From positions 6,206,449-6,270,448 of the forward strand of contig NC_058149.1 in NCBI RefSeq assembly GCF_011075055.1: a stretch of DNA of 64,000 nt. Direction: 5' to 3'. A program made the translations under genes and the position numbers. This DNA comes from Mangifera indica. Lineage: Eukaryota; Streptophyta; Magnoliopsida; Sapindales; Anacardiaceae. The notes under the pieces are model-generated. The model saw nothing but the letters and a program-made list of their open reading frames with translations, searched no databases and was not told the origin of the DNA. Below are positions 11,561-24,429 of this stretch, piece by piece. The stretch's first letter is position 1. Every line of letters begins with the position of its first letter.

Positions 11561-14500
11561 AAAGGCCTGATACTTTTATAAAGCAAACCAAAATAGAAAT
11601 TAAAAATTAATATAAGGATCAGGAATAATTCCATTTCATTTAAATACAACTAGTTGGACAACCCAAGAAGTAGTTGGGATAATTTTTTTACTTGGTTCTT
11701 CATACTAAACGACTTGCAGTTGATACTGAAAGCCTCCTGCACATTCAATTTCTAATTTGAAAGGCTGTGCAAAGATTGAATAGAAATAGCTACAGTAATT
11801 AATTTACAAATTCATTGTGCATTGCAATGCGTGTGAAAATGAAAAAGCTTCCCTTTACGTTTTTTTTTTTTTTTTTGGGTTAATAAAATGAGTACATAAA
11901 TAACATGTATTTATATTATTGAGTAATTTTAAATTAAGGGTAAAATAATACTTAATTACGTAATAACACGTTATTTGTATACTTGTTTTATGTATTCAAA
12001 GTGTATACACATAACATTATCTAGTTTTCACTTTAAGTTAGACAATTTTACTTACCCACCCATCAAATAATTCTATCAATTACTTTTAACTGTGAAAGGG
12101 TATAAAAGTAATTTCCTAAACCAAATCAATAATCTAAAAGTATATGTAAATAAGTTAAAAAATTAAAACTCTAAGAAATATTCTAATACACAAGGAAATA
12201 TGAACTTCTAAAGATGCTTATGTTAGACATAAATTATGTTTCTATTTATGCATAAACACAAAATATACAAAACTGAAACTAAATCACCTGCATGCTGAAT
12301 ATAAAATTTACTAACCTTCCGTCATTACTTGATAAATTTGCTGAAAAATTGACCAAAATCTTACTTTGATGTAATAGTCTTCCAGATGATTTAGTTTCAC
12401 ACATCGCTTGGCAATGATAGAAAAGAGTTCCTAACACAGTGGACAATATTTTACAATTTCATTATCAGTTTAATGGCGGTGTGATATAAAGTTTCTTCGG
12501 ATAAAAAAGATGCAAGCATTTGTTTACAGAAAATGAAAAGAATGACCTTGTCAACATCGACATTTCCAAGGTCTAACATGACTGCAGGCTGACAGGGCTT
12601 TCACACCAAGTTTTAGAATTTAATTTTGGTTGTGTATTCGACTTTTTCTCAGTACACAGAGGTGCCCACAGTCATATCGCAAGTTTGGATAGATACCCAT
12701 CACACATCTTACTTCTTTCTCTTTTCTTCTTCCTTTTTATTTTCACGGTCAAATTTCTAGATTTATACTCACTGCTATTAATATAGATTAAGAGAATATC
12801 AAACACTTTTGTTGGTAGTATCAATTGAAGATTCTTTCTCCCAGCATGTCTGACTATGATTCATAATTCTAAAAATATTTACCATCTAAATACGGGTGTA
12901 TTTGAATAGAAGTTTGAAGCTAAAAAGGGTTGAATTAAACTCTAGCACACACACGTGCGCATGCACAGACATGCACACGCACGCACTCACACACACACAC
13001 ACACACGAATACATTGTATTAAAAAAGCCAATGATATTTACTGCACTATGTGCCTTTGTCAACCTCTGTTGTGAGGGTCTGCAGCTTTGTTTAGATACAA
13101 ATTGATTTAAGTTCATATTGATTGTTGAGAATCTAGCCCATGTGCTGCCTACCAAAACTTTCTATTGGGATAGTTATTAGCAGTTAGATAGGTGATGTGT
13201 AAGCAGCGAGGGGAGACTGTTAAAAGAGCCTGTTAATGTTTGGGTTCAAGGAGAGTAATGTTAGGGGAATAAGTGAAGAGTTGCGGAGATTGCAACATGG
13301 CAAGAACTGACAGAACATTCTAATGCTTGGGGTTTGAAAATGAGAGAAAAAGAGAAGAAATGAATAATTATCTAGGATTTTATGGTTGAGAATTAGAAAT
13401 TTTTCAATCATGAGCTATTTTCTAAGTTTTCAAATTTGAGATATTCTTTTAAAACAAATTCTAAGCTTTTGAAAACTATAGATTTCATATAGGAATCAAA
13501 ACATATTTGAAACCTATAGGATCGATTCTAAATAGAAACTGATCTTGTAAGTTTCGATTCTGATTTCCAAAATTTTTATAGAATATTCGGATCTCTTCAT
13601 TAGACAAATATTTGTTGTAGGCCACTTTGCTTTCATACAAAGCATCAATTACTTAATTTTTTTTATGTACGTAATTGCAACTGGTTAGTTAATCAGACAA
13701 CTAATCAAGTTGCGTCAAGTGGTTATATGTATAACCGCCACTTGCCTCATGCAAATTGTCAACTACTTAACTTGGTATGAATGTAGATCACATCTTAATT
13801 AGTACATTTAAAGATGGAAAAGAAAATATAAGAATTATAAGGAAATAATATAATGTATATTAAAAAGTATTTTTATCAAAATTTCAAAAAATATGAAACA
13901 TTTAAATACATGTTTAATATAATACATCATTAATAATAAGTTTTAAAAATGTCAATTTTAATTCTAAGACTTTTTATTGACCGTCTCATTAATATTATTA
14001 TAGCATTTCGAATGCGAGACATTCAATTGATTATTAGATCTAATAATATAACACAATACATAGTCAACATCCAATTATAATCTCTGAAACATATAATAAA
14101 ATATAACAAAGATTCAAACTAGAACTTCAAACATATAGCATAAGCAAGATTTCAATTATAACCTGTAAAACAAAATATGTAAACAAACCATATGAACTCA
14201 AAATAGAACACCATCCATCCAAGAAAGCATTTGTGCAATCCTCTTATTTCCCTTTACATTTCACTCTTGTTGATTGGTTCATGGGCTTTGGTGTTAGATA
14301 AAAATGTTTATTTAGATATATTTTGTAAATACTAACATGCATTGAAATAGGTCTAATAATTCGTATCATCGGATTATATTCGTGTCGTGTCAATTCATAT
14401 TTTGGATTAAAGACCTTAAACCCCACCTTAACTGAAAATAAAATCGTGTTAAAATTTTTCAACGTTAAACTAAAGCGAAGTATTGTCATATTGATCTGAC

Positions 14501-14960
14501 CCAAAATGAAATAACTCAAACTATGTAACAAGTATAATTGTGTCAAAATACAATAGGTATTAACATGATTTATAGTGAAATAATACACTTTATTAAATGT
14601 CAAGAAATAACACAATTTGTTTCAAAATAATACACAAAAACACATACTTGCCAAATTAAAATGCACAAAAAATATTTGGGCATTAAACAATATTTTGTCA
14701 AAACAAAATTACTTTATTTCAAGTTAATAGTAATGGTTATTTTTATTATTTGATGCATTTCCATCAAGACAATGCAACAACACACAAACTCAAATTTGGA
14801 AATTATTGTTCATATGGCACAGCAGCACTTTGTCTTTCAATTTTAGCCAACCAAACAACCTCCAAATAATACAAATTATATATCATTGGACAGGGCATTC
14901 AAAGAGCTTTTTAATGGTATATAATAACAATCACAACTCAATCAACAAAGCATTCAAAAC
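11561..14960. other. Intergenic spacer, no gene seen
   Basis: AT-rich non-coding sequence apart from the CA microsatellite at 12945-13006. A 123-codon open stretch on minus at 14244-14615 has low complexity and no recognisable domain. Long A/T runs near 11860 and scattered repeat-like pieces are the only other structure. Confidence 0.45.
12945..13006. repeat. CA/GT microsatellite with interruptions
   Basis: Alternating CA units interrupted by CACG and ATGCACAGAC variants, ending in an uninterrupted CA run near 12988-13006. It is a simple-sequence locus. Open frames across it on both strands are artefacts of the repeat. Confidence 0.9.
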
Positions 14961-15760
14961 TTGTCTCAAAATTTGCTAGCAAAATCTGAAAATGGTAAAA
15001 TCATACACTGTGAACAGTATCCGAGGCATACAACACACATTCACACTTTGAATTTCAAGGGTAACAAGAAAGTTAACCAAGGCATAAAGGAAAATTCCAC
15101 CAACCTTGGAATCTTCCACCACCAATTCTTCCTCCAAGATGAATTGGATAAAGGAACAAACAAAATAAAGAAAGCTACAAAGCTTTGCTTGAGAATTTCA
15201 TTATCAAAGAAGTCTAGCCTTTACAAGTGAAAAAACCACTTTCATATACAAGAGGAAGTGGCAGCAAAAAAAATGGGCATTAATTAAACATGTAAGCTTT
15301 ACCCTTCATTTAAGCTTAGCCATTCATTTAAACTAAGGTCATACCACATTAATGAAGAAACTAACAAAAGGGAACAATTTTTCCTTAAAAAGTGGAACTT
15401 TGTCTACCAACTAAAGTTACTTGCTTCCCTTTTAGTTGCAATTCAACTAAATGGGCTTCATGGCATCTTGGGCTCCAATTTAAGTGATGGATGGCTGCCT
15501 CATCTACTTGGGTTTCAAAGTGGGCTTGTAGTTGGCTTCTTGGACTCATTTAAGCTTCCATCTCATTAAGGCCTTGGATGCAAGTAATGAGAGTGCCCCC
15601 AAAAGTAAAGTTGGGCCAAATTGGAGATGGCAAAGGTTTTTTGGACTTGCATGGAGCTTTTCTCTCATTCTCAATGGTGGCTGGAGCCAAATGAAGATTT
15701 GATAGAGACTTGGAAGCTAAAGTTGGAGAAGTGGCCGAAAATACATCATTATCATTTTAT
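14961..15760. other. Unidentified block with moderate coding-like composition
   Basis: The first 270 bases hold an open 89-codon plus-strand frame starting MSQNLLAKSENGK, with no known motif. From about 15430 the base composition is less AT-rich and contains repeated TGGGCT/GGGCTTG phrases. On the minus strand a partly open reading with several stops can be followed. It looks like a decayed retroelement part, perhaps LTR or terminal coding sequence, but no second copy lies in the window to prove it. Confidence 0.3.
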
Positions 15761-15777
15761 ATGATCAATTGTAGAAT

Positions 15778-16241
15778 TAGGGATGTGTATGATCCAATTT
15801 GAAGTGGTCTAAGAGTTTTTTCAAATGAAACTGAAAAAAATACAGTTTAGTCCAATTTAGGTTTGGATTGAATCTATTAAAATCATTCATTTATAAATAT
15901 ATTATTTTATAAAATTAATTGAATTATAGTTTTTTAGAACATAATATTAATATATAAAATAAATATGAAATATATATAAAATATAAATGTAAAGAAAATG
16001 ATAAAATAAATATGAAAAAAACAAGTTATACACCTAATTACTTATTAAAATTTTTTATCAAATATAATTATATATGTATTTTAAAAAAAATATAGTTTAC
16101 AGTTTGGTTTGTTTTGAAAATTGTCTATACCAAACATAAACTAAAAACTATTTTTTAAAAATTTATCAACTCAAACCAAACCATAATTTTTAAATGGTTT
16201 AGTTTGGTTTTATAATTTGAACTGAATTATGTACATCTCTA
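15778..16241. mobile_element. hAT-like MITE
   Basis: A 464-bp AT-rich element with related inverted ends: TAGGGATGTGTATGATCC on the left, and TAGAGATGTACATAATTC as the reverse complement of the right end. TAG plus GATGT-type termini are common in plant non-autonomous hAT elements. The flanking octamers agree at only about half of positions, so the 8-bp duplication has decayed or the edges are slightly off. There is no transposase. Confidence 0.55.
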
Positions 16242-16278
16242 ATAAGGATAAAACTATAGAATATCATAGTCAAGAATC

Positions 16279-16283
16279 CAAAT
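16279..16283. repeat. Probable target-site duplication (low side) of element H
   Basis: CAAAT directly abuts the LTR end at 16284. The same five bases occur at 23089-23093, directly after the two extra bases at the other end of H. Confidence 0.6.
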
Positions 16284-17113
16284 TGATGCGAACTTCAACA
16301 ATGACACCAAAAACCCAATCAAGAATTGATCTTCGTCCAGGATTGAAATAGTTCCACCTTGACCTGACACGAATGAAATTTATACAAACCTTGATATCGA
16401 TTAGTGATTAGAATGCCATAAGGAATGAACCTTGATAAGTTCTTGATAGTTTTGAGTCAAGAAGTTAAAATCTTGAAACAAGGTTGAACTCACGGTACTA
16501 TTCATATGTTTACTGTTCATTCATCCAAAAAAAGATTTTTTTTAAATGGTGTCTGCAAATCCTAAAGGTCTAACTTGACCTTAACCCAATGGATTACCCA
16601 ATTTATCTAAAAGCCTATTAACTAATCGAATACCCAATAACCTAACTTAAAATCCAACATGACATTTGAATTTTAAAAATAACTAATTTAAGTAGCCCAT
16701 TATATAACACATAACTTAAATAAAAACTTGAGCTTTTAATAAAACAAGTTTTAGCTCATTAGAAAAAAAATACTAATAACATAATCCTAGGCCTAACCAA
16801 GGCATGCTTGGATACCTTCCTTTGAATGCTTCCTTGATGGCTGAATATGACATGCTACTCTTGGGTTGGGCTTTTATCCCTTATAACTGATTTTTCTACT
16901 CCTTCTTGAACTGAGAATTAGATCAAATTAACTAGTCCCTTGGTGCCTTCCTTGACCCATTCGGCCTCCATGTCGTTTGACTTGGACCACAGCTCTTCCA
17001 TGAGTCTATTTAAAGCTTGTTGCAACTTCTTAGTTTGACTCCTTGTAATTGGTCCTATAGGTATTTGAAATGGATCAATCCCGTGGCTTGATACTCTATT
17101 CAATGCTCCTTTA
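16284..17113 (-). repeat. 3' LTR of element H
   Basis: 830 bp, colinear with 22259-23086. It contains coding sequence for the last part of pol at 16918-17113 (continuing to 17130 outside the LTR), including GPITRSQTKKLQQALNRL. Confidence 0.85.
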
Positions 17114-19641
17114 CTCCCCTCTTTTAACATGGATTTGCCCTTAAATCTATATCATCAAACAAAGATAAGTCAGAAACATTAAAAGTAACTCCTACATTAT
17201 ACTCACTTGGAATATCCAATCTGCAGGCATTATCTCTAATTCGCTTGAGGACTTGAAATGGACCATCTCCTATTGGGTGGAGTTTTGACTTTCGTTGCTA
17301 AGGAAATCATTCTTTTCGCATGTGTACCTACACCTAATCTCCTGGTTGAAATACCACATTCTTCTTTCTTTTGGTAGCTTGCTTAGCAAACTATTTAACT
17401 CATTTTTCAATGTTTTGTTTGACCTTCTCATAAATTTGTTTCATAAGCTCCGTTTTTCTTTTCCCATCTAAGCTAGTTCTCTTATCAATAGGCAATGGCA
17501 AAAGATCTAAAGGAGTTAATATATTAAAACCATAAATGATTTCAAACGGGGAATAACCTATAATGGAATGCGTCATCTTATTATATGTAAATTCTACATG
17601 TGGTAAAATTCCTCCGAAGTTTTTAAGTTATTTTCAATCATAACACGTAAGAATTGAGTTAACGTCCTATTTACTATTTTAGTTTGCCTATTAGTTTACG
17701 AGTGACATAAAATGGAAAATAAGAGCTTCATACCTAGTTTTCCCCACAATACCTTCTAGAAATAGCTGAAAAACTTAATATCTCGATTGGACATGATGCT
17801 CCTTGGAACTTCATGTAAGCGTACTATGTCCTTGAAGAACAAATCAACAATATTAGTAGCGTCATCAGTTTTATGGTACAAAATGAAGTGCTCTATTTTA
17901 GAAAATCTATTTATAACTAGAAAAATTACATCTCTACCCTTCTTTGTCCTAGGCAACCCTAACATAAAGTCCATAGAAATATCAACTCAAGGTTCACTAG
18001 GTATTAGTAAAGGTGTATACAATCCATGGTAAAACTTTTGACTTAGCCTACTTACACCTAACACATCTATTATAAATACGTTCAACATCCCTTTTCATAT
18101 GTAGCCAAAAGAAATGCTCCCGTAAGATACCTAATGTTTTAGCTATGTAGAAATAACCCATTAGTCCACCCTAATGTGTTTCCTAACAAGCAATTCACAC
18201 AAGGAACTCATAGGCACACACAATTTATTCTCACTAAACAAATATCCATCATGCTTATAAAACTTATCAAATACAACTTTCTCACAAGCATCATAAATAC
18301 TAAAAAAGTCTATATCAATCACATACAAATCCTTGATATACTCAAACTCAAGCAACTTAGTATCAAAGTTGAGATTAGAGTATACCTATATGATAATGCA
18401 TCTGCCACAACATTTTCTTTACCTTGCTTGTAATTGATGATATAAGGAAAAGTTTCTATGAATTTAACCCACTTGGTATGTCTCTTGTTCAACTTACCTT
18501 ATCTTTTTAAATATTTTAGAGACTCATGATCTGTCTAGATGATAAACTCGTGCAACCAAAAGTAATGTTGCCACATCTCTAACGCCCTCACCAAAACGTA
18601 TAACTCCTTATTACAAGTAAGGTACTTTAAGGTGGCCCCGTTGCGTTTCTTGCTGAAAAATGCTATGGGTCTGTTTTCCTGTATCAAAACAGTTCTAATA
18701 CCTATACCTGAAGCATCACACTCAACTTCAAATAGTTTAGAAAAATTAGGCAAAACAAGTAAAGGTATAGTACCTAACTTATCTTTAATGAAAGTAAATG
18801 CACGTTCTTGTTCCTTAATTATTTTAGTTAATAGTGTAGCTAGTGTACTAAAGTCTCACACAAATCTCCTATAGAAACTAGTTAGACCATGGAAACTCTT
18901 AACCTTGGTAATAGAAATAGGTGTCAACCACTCTTGAATAGTCCTAACCGTCTCCTCATCTACCTTAATCCTTCTATATGAGCTGACAAATCGTAGGAAC
19001 ACAACCTGGTTAGTGCAAAAAGAACACTTTTTAAGATTACCAAACAATTTTTCTTTCCAAAGCACAAGCAAAACATCATGCACGTGTCCTTTAGGCTCAT
19101 TTAGACTACAACTATAAATGAGTATATCATCAAAATAAACAACTACAAACTTGCCTATAAATATATGCAAGACATGGTTCATTAACCTCATAAACATACT
19201 AGGTGTGTTAGTAAGCCAAATGGCATTACTAACCACTTATACAAGCCATGTTTGGTTTTAAAAGCAGTTTTCCATTAATTACCTTTTTTTATCCTAATTT
19301 GATGATACTCATTTCTTAAATCAATTTTTGAAAAAATACACGATTCATGCAATTTTTGTTGATGGCTTAGTAGTCAACACACATCCTTCACAACCTATTC
19401 TTTTTAGACACTAGAATCACTAGTACAGCATATGGACTTAGCTCTCCCTCACGTATCCACTTGCCTTATCTACGACTACTTGTTTATTCATCTTAATCTC
19501 TCTATAGTCATTTAACCACTTAAGCTTATAACGTCTAAGGTGTTTAAGTGTAGGTAAACTAAGTTTTTCTACAAGCTCGGTAATAGCCACATTCGTGCAA
19601 TTACCCTTATCTATGATCAAAGTGGACACCTTACCCTTCAC
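16918..19641 (-). pseudogene. Gypsy pol of element H (protease to integrase tail)
   Basis: In element order: protease with STLIIDKGNCTNVAITELV (19560-19641); RT with FVVVYFDDILIYS, catalytic YFDD retained (about 19110-19150), within the open segment 18856-19236; RNase H with FEVECDASGIG (18535-18753); integrase zinc region with RIYNRCVRCK (about 18050-18100); integrase core starting [15 protein letters not shown] (17756-17974); and a C-terminal tail with GPITRSQTKK (16918-17130). Stops and frame changes separate these pieces, so no polyprotein can be made. RT would copy the element RNA and integrase would insert the DNA. The tail lies inside the LTR. Confidence 0.9.
17114..17125 (-). other. 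Polypurine tract of element H
   Basis: The minus strand reads AAAAGAGGGGAG directly against the 3' LTR start. This is the expected primer for plus-strand DNA synthesis. It sits within the pol C-terminal coding sequence. Confidence 0.75.
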
Positions 19642-20108
19642 ATGACACCTAGTATGAAATATGTTCTCTTTCTGCTCATTATTTTCTTCCTTGCACTATA
19701 AATTTAAAGCTCTCCTAGACCCTAGTGTCTTACCCTCTACTGCATAATCTAACTCTTCATCACCAGTATCCCCTAATGGTGGCATAAACTCATTACTTGA
19801 CTCTTCTCCTGTCCCATACTCAACATCCTCCCTTAAAAGCATAGTTCTATTGTTAGGACATTAAGAGGCTTTGATCTCATTATTTCTCTTCGGTGGTTCA
19901 GGTTTGGTACTAGGTTTCTCTAAGTTAGGTTCTTCTTCCCTAAGTTTTGAGTGTTTGATTTTTGTCTTATAAGGTGTTTATCATCTCTCTTTGACACACT
20001 TGGTTTCCAAGGGTTAAAATAAGACCTCATATCCCTTTTACACTTTTATTGTAACTGCCTCTTTACCTTCATCATCATATGCACCAAATCCTCTAATTCT
20101 ATATAATG

Positions 20109-20871
20109 TCAAGGCTCTACTACATTTGCTTTGTCCTTGTTCAACCCATTTAAGAACCTAGTTATAGTGGTTTCCTTATTTTCCTCTATATTTGCCCTAA
20201 TGATGGCTATCTCCATCTCTTTATAATAGTCCTCTACACTTTTTTTCTTTTGCCTAAACCCTTGTAATTTTTGAAGTAAATCCTTATGGTAATAGCTTGG
20301 AACAAACCACTGTCTTATCACACTCTTCATATCATCCCAAGTATCTATAGGTCTACCCAAATTCTTATGCCTATTCTTTAGTAACTGATCCCACCAAATA
20401 CTTGCATAATTAGTGAATTATACAGCCACTAATTTCAACTTTTTCTCTTTCATATACCTATAGATATCGAAAACTTGATTTATTTTACATTCCCAATCTA
20501 GAGGTCTCTAGGTCATTTCTAACCTGAAAAGTTGAAATTTTCATCTTAATAGTATTGAGGCTACTATCACCCTATTTATCTCTTCTATACAAACTATTTT
20601 TATGTTATCTTTGTCCCCTTTTGCTCTCTAAGGTAATTTACCCATCATTACCCTCATCACCTTCACTATCAGAATCAACCTTATCTTTATCTCATTTTAA
20701 AGGTGTTTTTCTTCTTTCTTTACTCTTACTAGATCCTTCTCCCTCATTTTGTTGCTTTTCTAACCTATCCAACCTATTATTGACACTCCCCATCATATTA
20801 AAGAGGCACTTGAATTGTTGTTGGATGGCTTGCATTGTAAAAGCCTCGGTATTACCCAAACCTTCTACCAT
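20109..20871 (-). pseudogene. Gag of element H
   Basis: The gag start is near 20871 (MVEGLGNTEAFTMQAIQQ), followed by a coiled-coil-like VNNRLDRLEKQQ and a charged serine stretch. The best part, 20109-20360, reads MGRPIDTWDDMKSVIRQWFV and SVEDYYKEMEIAIIRANIEE, typical of the plant retrotransposon gag domain. Several stops interrupt it. Gag would form the particle core; here it is dead. Confidence 0.85.
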
Positions 20872-22242
20872 ACTAGTGTTTTTAGGATCTACTATGTCTA
20901 AAATTTCATTACAAAAAAAAAATGTATATATAAATAAGAATCCTCACACGTTCCCTCACGTGTTTACACTCATGCTTATGTTTTCACTCTAATGTTCTCA
21001 CACACTTTATAATCTTAACTCTATAAAGAACCCACCAAGAACAACCTTGAGACAAACACAATCACTAATGAAGACAAACAAATGGAATAAAGACTCAAGA
21101 ATTGAAAAGATGGAAACAAATAATGAAACAAAACAATCACAAAGAGAAAACTTGAAAGAGACAATAAGAATAAAGAGTCAAATTCAAAGAAGGTAGATGA
21201 TTCTAATTGTTCTCCTTGATTTTCCCTTTATTCTCTAATTTGTTTTTTCTTTTTAACAACTTTTTGGCCAAGTGTACACTACATTAGTTTCTTGATTTTG
21301 TTTTCTTTTATGACTTGCAAGCAAACTTCAATCAAGAATGGAGTGACTCACAAAAGATCTAGTCAACTATTTCTTAATTTCAGCAAACTCAAACCTTTTT
21401 CCAAAACAAGATTCCCGCACTCAAAGTAAATAAGCCAACACTCAAGCTTTAAATTTCGACAATCTTAAGATTTCTTCCTAAAGTTCAAAGAATTCAACAT
21501 AAACTCATAAAAACTCTAGACTAACCCAAAATTCTCTCAAGAATTCAGGAACAAAACAAGAAAGATCAACCAAGAAACTACTTTCCTAACTCAGCAAACA
21601 AACTTTTCTTCAAGAATTTCAAGATCAACACAAAACAAAATTCACCCAAGATATTACTTTCCCAATTAGGCTCACACTACACACACTAAGGTTTGTTTGA
21701 AATTTTGATTATAAACCAATCAAACCTTAAACAAAACACAACACACTTATTCAACCATAACTGATTCTCCTTTTTTTTCTTTTGCTTTATTTTTTATTTT
21801 CTTTTTTTATTTATTTATTTTTTTTGCTATTTTTTTAAATCAAAGATCAATCAAGAACAAATTTAGACACCACACAATCTAGAATTCGGTTTAACTAGTT
21901 TTTCAAGCAAGAATTTCAAGAATCAAAGGAAAAGACACCAAGAATGACAATTAACACAAAAGACACGAGAAATAAGGATCAAGATCACAAAAGAAATTGA
22001 AAAATAAGACAAGAATCATAAGTCCTAAATTCGGCACTATCAAGATTCACCAAGATTTTGTGAAATTTGATCAAAATCTTCCTTAGGTGATCGGATTAGA
22101 TGTAGAAAGGAAAGGAATACAAGAATTTCACACAAGAACAAGGAAAAACTTAAGAAAATAGCAAACAAATTTTTAGCAACACCAAGAAACACAAGAACAA
22201 GAAAATTTTTTGGAAAGAATGACAAGAATATAATTTGACATG
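20872..22242 (-). other. Untranslated leader of element H
   Basis: About 1.4 kb between primer site and gag start, rich in AAGA/CAAGAA-type runs with many stops. The hydrophobic open frames here (for example 22040-22297 minus and 20555-20992 plus) follow from T-rich or A-rich composition and are not genes. Confidence 0.7.
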
Positions 22243-22254
22243 GCTTTGATACCA
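22243..22254 (-). other. Primer binding site of element H
   Basis: The minus strand reads TGGTATCAAAGC, one mismatch from the initiator-Met tRNA site. It lies four bases from the CATCA end of the 5' LTR. Confidence 0.85.
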
Positions 22255-22258
22255 AATT

Positions 22259-23086
22259 TGATGCAAACTTCAACAACGACGTGTAAAACCTGATCAAGAA
22301 CTAATCTTTGTCCAAGATTGAAACAAGTTCCACCTTGACCCAACATGAATGAAATTTATATGAACCTTGGTATAGATTAGTGATTAGAATGCCATAAGGG
22401 ATGAACCTTGATAAGTTCTTGATAGTTTTGAATCAAGAAGTTGAAATCTTGAAACAAAGTTGAACTCATGATACTATTCATACATTTACTGCTCATTCTT
22501 CCAAAAAAATTATTTTTTTTTAAATGGTGTCTACAAACCCTAAAGGTCTAACTTGACCTTAACCCAATAGACTGCTCAATTTATCTAAACTCATTAACTA
22601 ATTAAATACCCAATAAGCTAAGTTAAAAGCTAACATGATAGTTGGGCTTTAAAAATAACTCATTTAAGTAGCCCATTATATAACATATAACTTAAATAAA
22701 AGCTTGGACTTTTAATAAAACAAGTCTTAGCTTATTACAAAAAAATACTAATAACATAATCCTAGATCTAACCAAGGCAGACATGGATGCCTCCCCTTGA
22801 ATACTTCCTTGATGGTCGAATATGATATGCGATTCTTGGGTTAGGCTTTTATTCCCCATGTTTGATTCCTTTACTCCTTCTTGAACTAAGAATTGGATCA
22901 AATTAACTAGTCCCTCAATGTCTTCCCTGACCCAATCAACCTCTATGATGCTTGTCTTGGACCAAAGCTTTTCCATATCCATTTAAGACTTGTTGCAACT
23001 TCTTGGCTTGACTCCTTGTAATTGGTCCTACTGGTATTTAAAATAGATTAACCCCATGGCTCGATACTCTAATCGATGGTTCATCA
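22259..23086 (-). repeat. 5' LTR of element H
   Basis: 828 bp with TGATG and CATCA ends on the element strand, matching 16284-17113. It also carries a copy of the pol tail: 22692-22982 is still an open frame containing MEKLWSKTSIIEVDWVRE. Coding sequence in a 5' LTR shows that the pol overlap is a property of the LTR itself and was copied during replication. Confidence 0.85.
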
Positions 23087-23088
23087 CT

Positions 23089-23093
23089 CAAAT
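23089..23093. repeat. Probable target-site duplication (high side) of element H
   Basis: CAAAT, identical to 16279-16283. Two bases (CT on plus, AG on the element strand) lie between it and the LTR terminal TG. Confidence 0.6.
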
Positions 23094-23763
23094 AAGTCTA
23101 TAACTTTAATTGTAAAATAATGCAGTTGATAACCAATGAGATTAATAACCACTTGTTAAATATTTAAATTTAATTTTCAATCCATATGAAGAATGTGACT
23201 ATCATAAACATTAAAATTAGTAACAAACATATGACATATTAAATATAATAAGTTCACATCAATAGTACTTATAACATACTAACAATAAATCAAAAAAAAT
23301 AATAATAAACTACAAATAATTTTTTTAAAATTTTGTCAAAAAAAGTTATTAAATTAAAATAAATGTCTTCGGATGATGAAAATTGGTGTTTGGTGATACA
23401 ATGTCTATTTATTTGTTAATTTAAATTAGAGGTAACGATTTTGTGGTTGAAACTCTTTCTATCAAATTAATAAGATAAAGGATATTAGAGATTTTTTATT
23501 GTTATGATGTTCTGTAATATTCTATTGAAAATGTTTGAGTTAGTTTGGGTCAATTCGACTTGGCTTCATGTTAGCCCAAACTTGACCCAATTTTTAAGGG
23601 TCAACCCGAACTTGATCCAAAGTACATTTCATACCGAAAATCATAACTCTAACTCAATTTTTTTCATGTTGTATTAGATCAAGTTAACGAGTGGTGTCAA
23701 ATTTTGTCAGGTTTACATTGAAAATGTCATCCACAAAATCATGTTTTCAGTGACTCCATAAAT
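23094..23763. other. Spacer between elements H and A
   Basis: AT-rich, no gene seen. A GACCCAA/GGGTCAA-type repeated phrase near 23570-23620 recalls widespread plant repeats, but its ends are unclear. Confidence 0.45.
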
Positions 23764-24105
23764 TGAAAATTGTTGTAAAGTATGTATCTTGATCACCTTA
23801 TTTTCTCTGCTAATGGTAGGGATATATATAAAATGTACAACATATTATCAACTAAAAGGTAAGAAAATATGTATAAATATTAGCTAATTACAACATAGGA
23901 AACAAATAATTAATTGAAGAAAAAAATCTCCCTTAATAATGTGGTTATCTCTCTAAATGATTTCATCAAATCTGTTTCAAAATAACAACAAATCATAATC
24001 AATATAAAATCACCATAATATTTGTATTTTTGATTCTTGAGAAATCATCATAATCTCAACATTTGTTTAACATAGCTAATTATAGAATATTTGTTATTCT
24101 TGATA
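23764..24105 (-). repeat. 3' LTR of element A
   Basis: 342 bp. The low end (plus TGAAAATTGTTGTAAAG) matches 28353 onward. The high part from AAACAAATAATTAATTGAAG matches 34374 onward. A purine-rich AAAGGAGG on the element strand at 24107-24114 abuts it and is the likely polypurine tract. Confidence 0.85.
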
Positions 24106-24429
24106 ACCTCCTTTAAGTTGGCTGAGGGGTAAACACATCGTAGCTTGCATTTTCTTGGATATTCCATATTTGCCTCCCTTAAGCTGTTGTGTTGACATCT
24201 TGTAACCCAATTGTGTGCATAAAAGCATAAAAATGATCAATCCCAAATGCCTTAATAAAGACATCTACAGGTTGGTTCTAAGACAAAACATAAATGAAAT
24301 TAAGCAGTTTGGCTTGTTGATAAATTTGCACATAATGATAATCTACTTCAATGTGATTTGTCCTCTCATAGAACACTACATTGCTAGTAATATGTATTAC
24401 AACTTTATTATCATAGAATAAAGTAATTC

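Larger units (their letters stand above)
16284..23088 (-). mobile_element. Element H: full-length, inactive Ty3/gypsy retrotransposon
   Basis: Both LTRs, primer binding site, polypurine tract and a gag-protease-RT-RNase H-integrase order can be read on the minus strand. The LTRs start TGATG and end CATCA on the element strand, with the start decayed to TAAAG in the 3' copy. The flanking CAAAT pair supports a single insertion event. Gag and pol are spread over several frames with many stops. The long 5' region between gag and the primer site (20872-22242) is untranslated leader. The pol C terminus continues into the 3' LTR. Confidence 0.9.

Noticed and set aside
14244..14615. 123-codon minus-strand frame
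   Set aside because: Low-complexity, Tyr/Asn/Ile-rich translation of AT-rich DNA with no domain or promoter context.
20555..20992. 145-codon plus-strand frame rich in Leu and Ser
   Set aside because: It lies antisense to the gag start of element H; the hydrophobic content is a by-product of the complementary charged stretch.
22040..22297. Hydrophobic minus-strand frame resembling a membrane protein
   Set aside because: It covers the LTR end, primer site and leader of element H, so it is not a gene.
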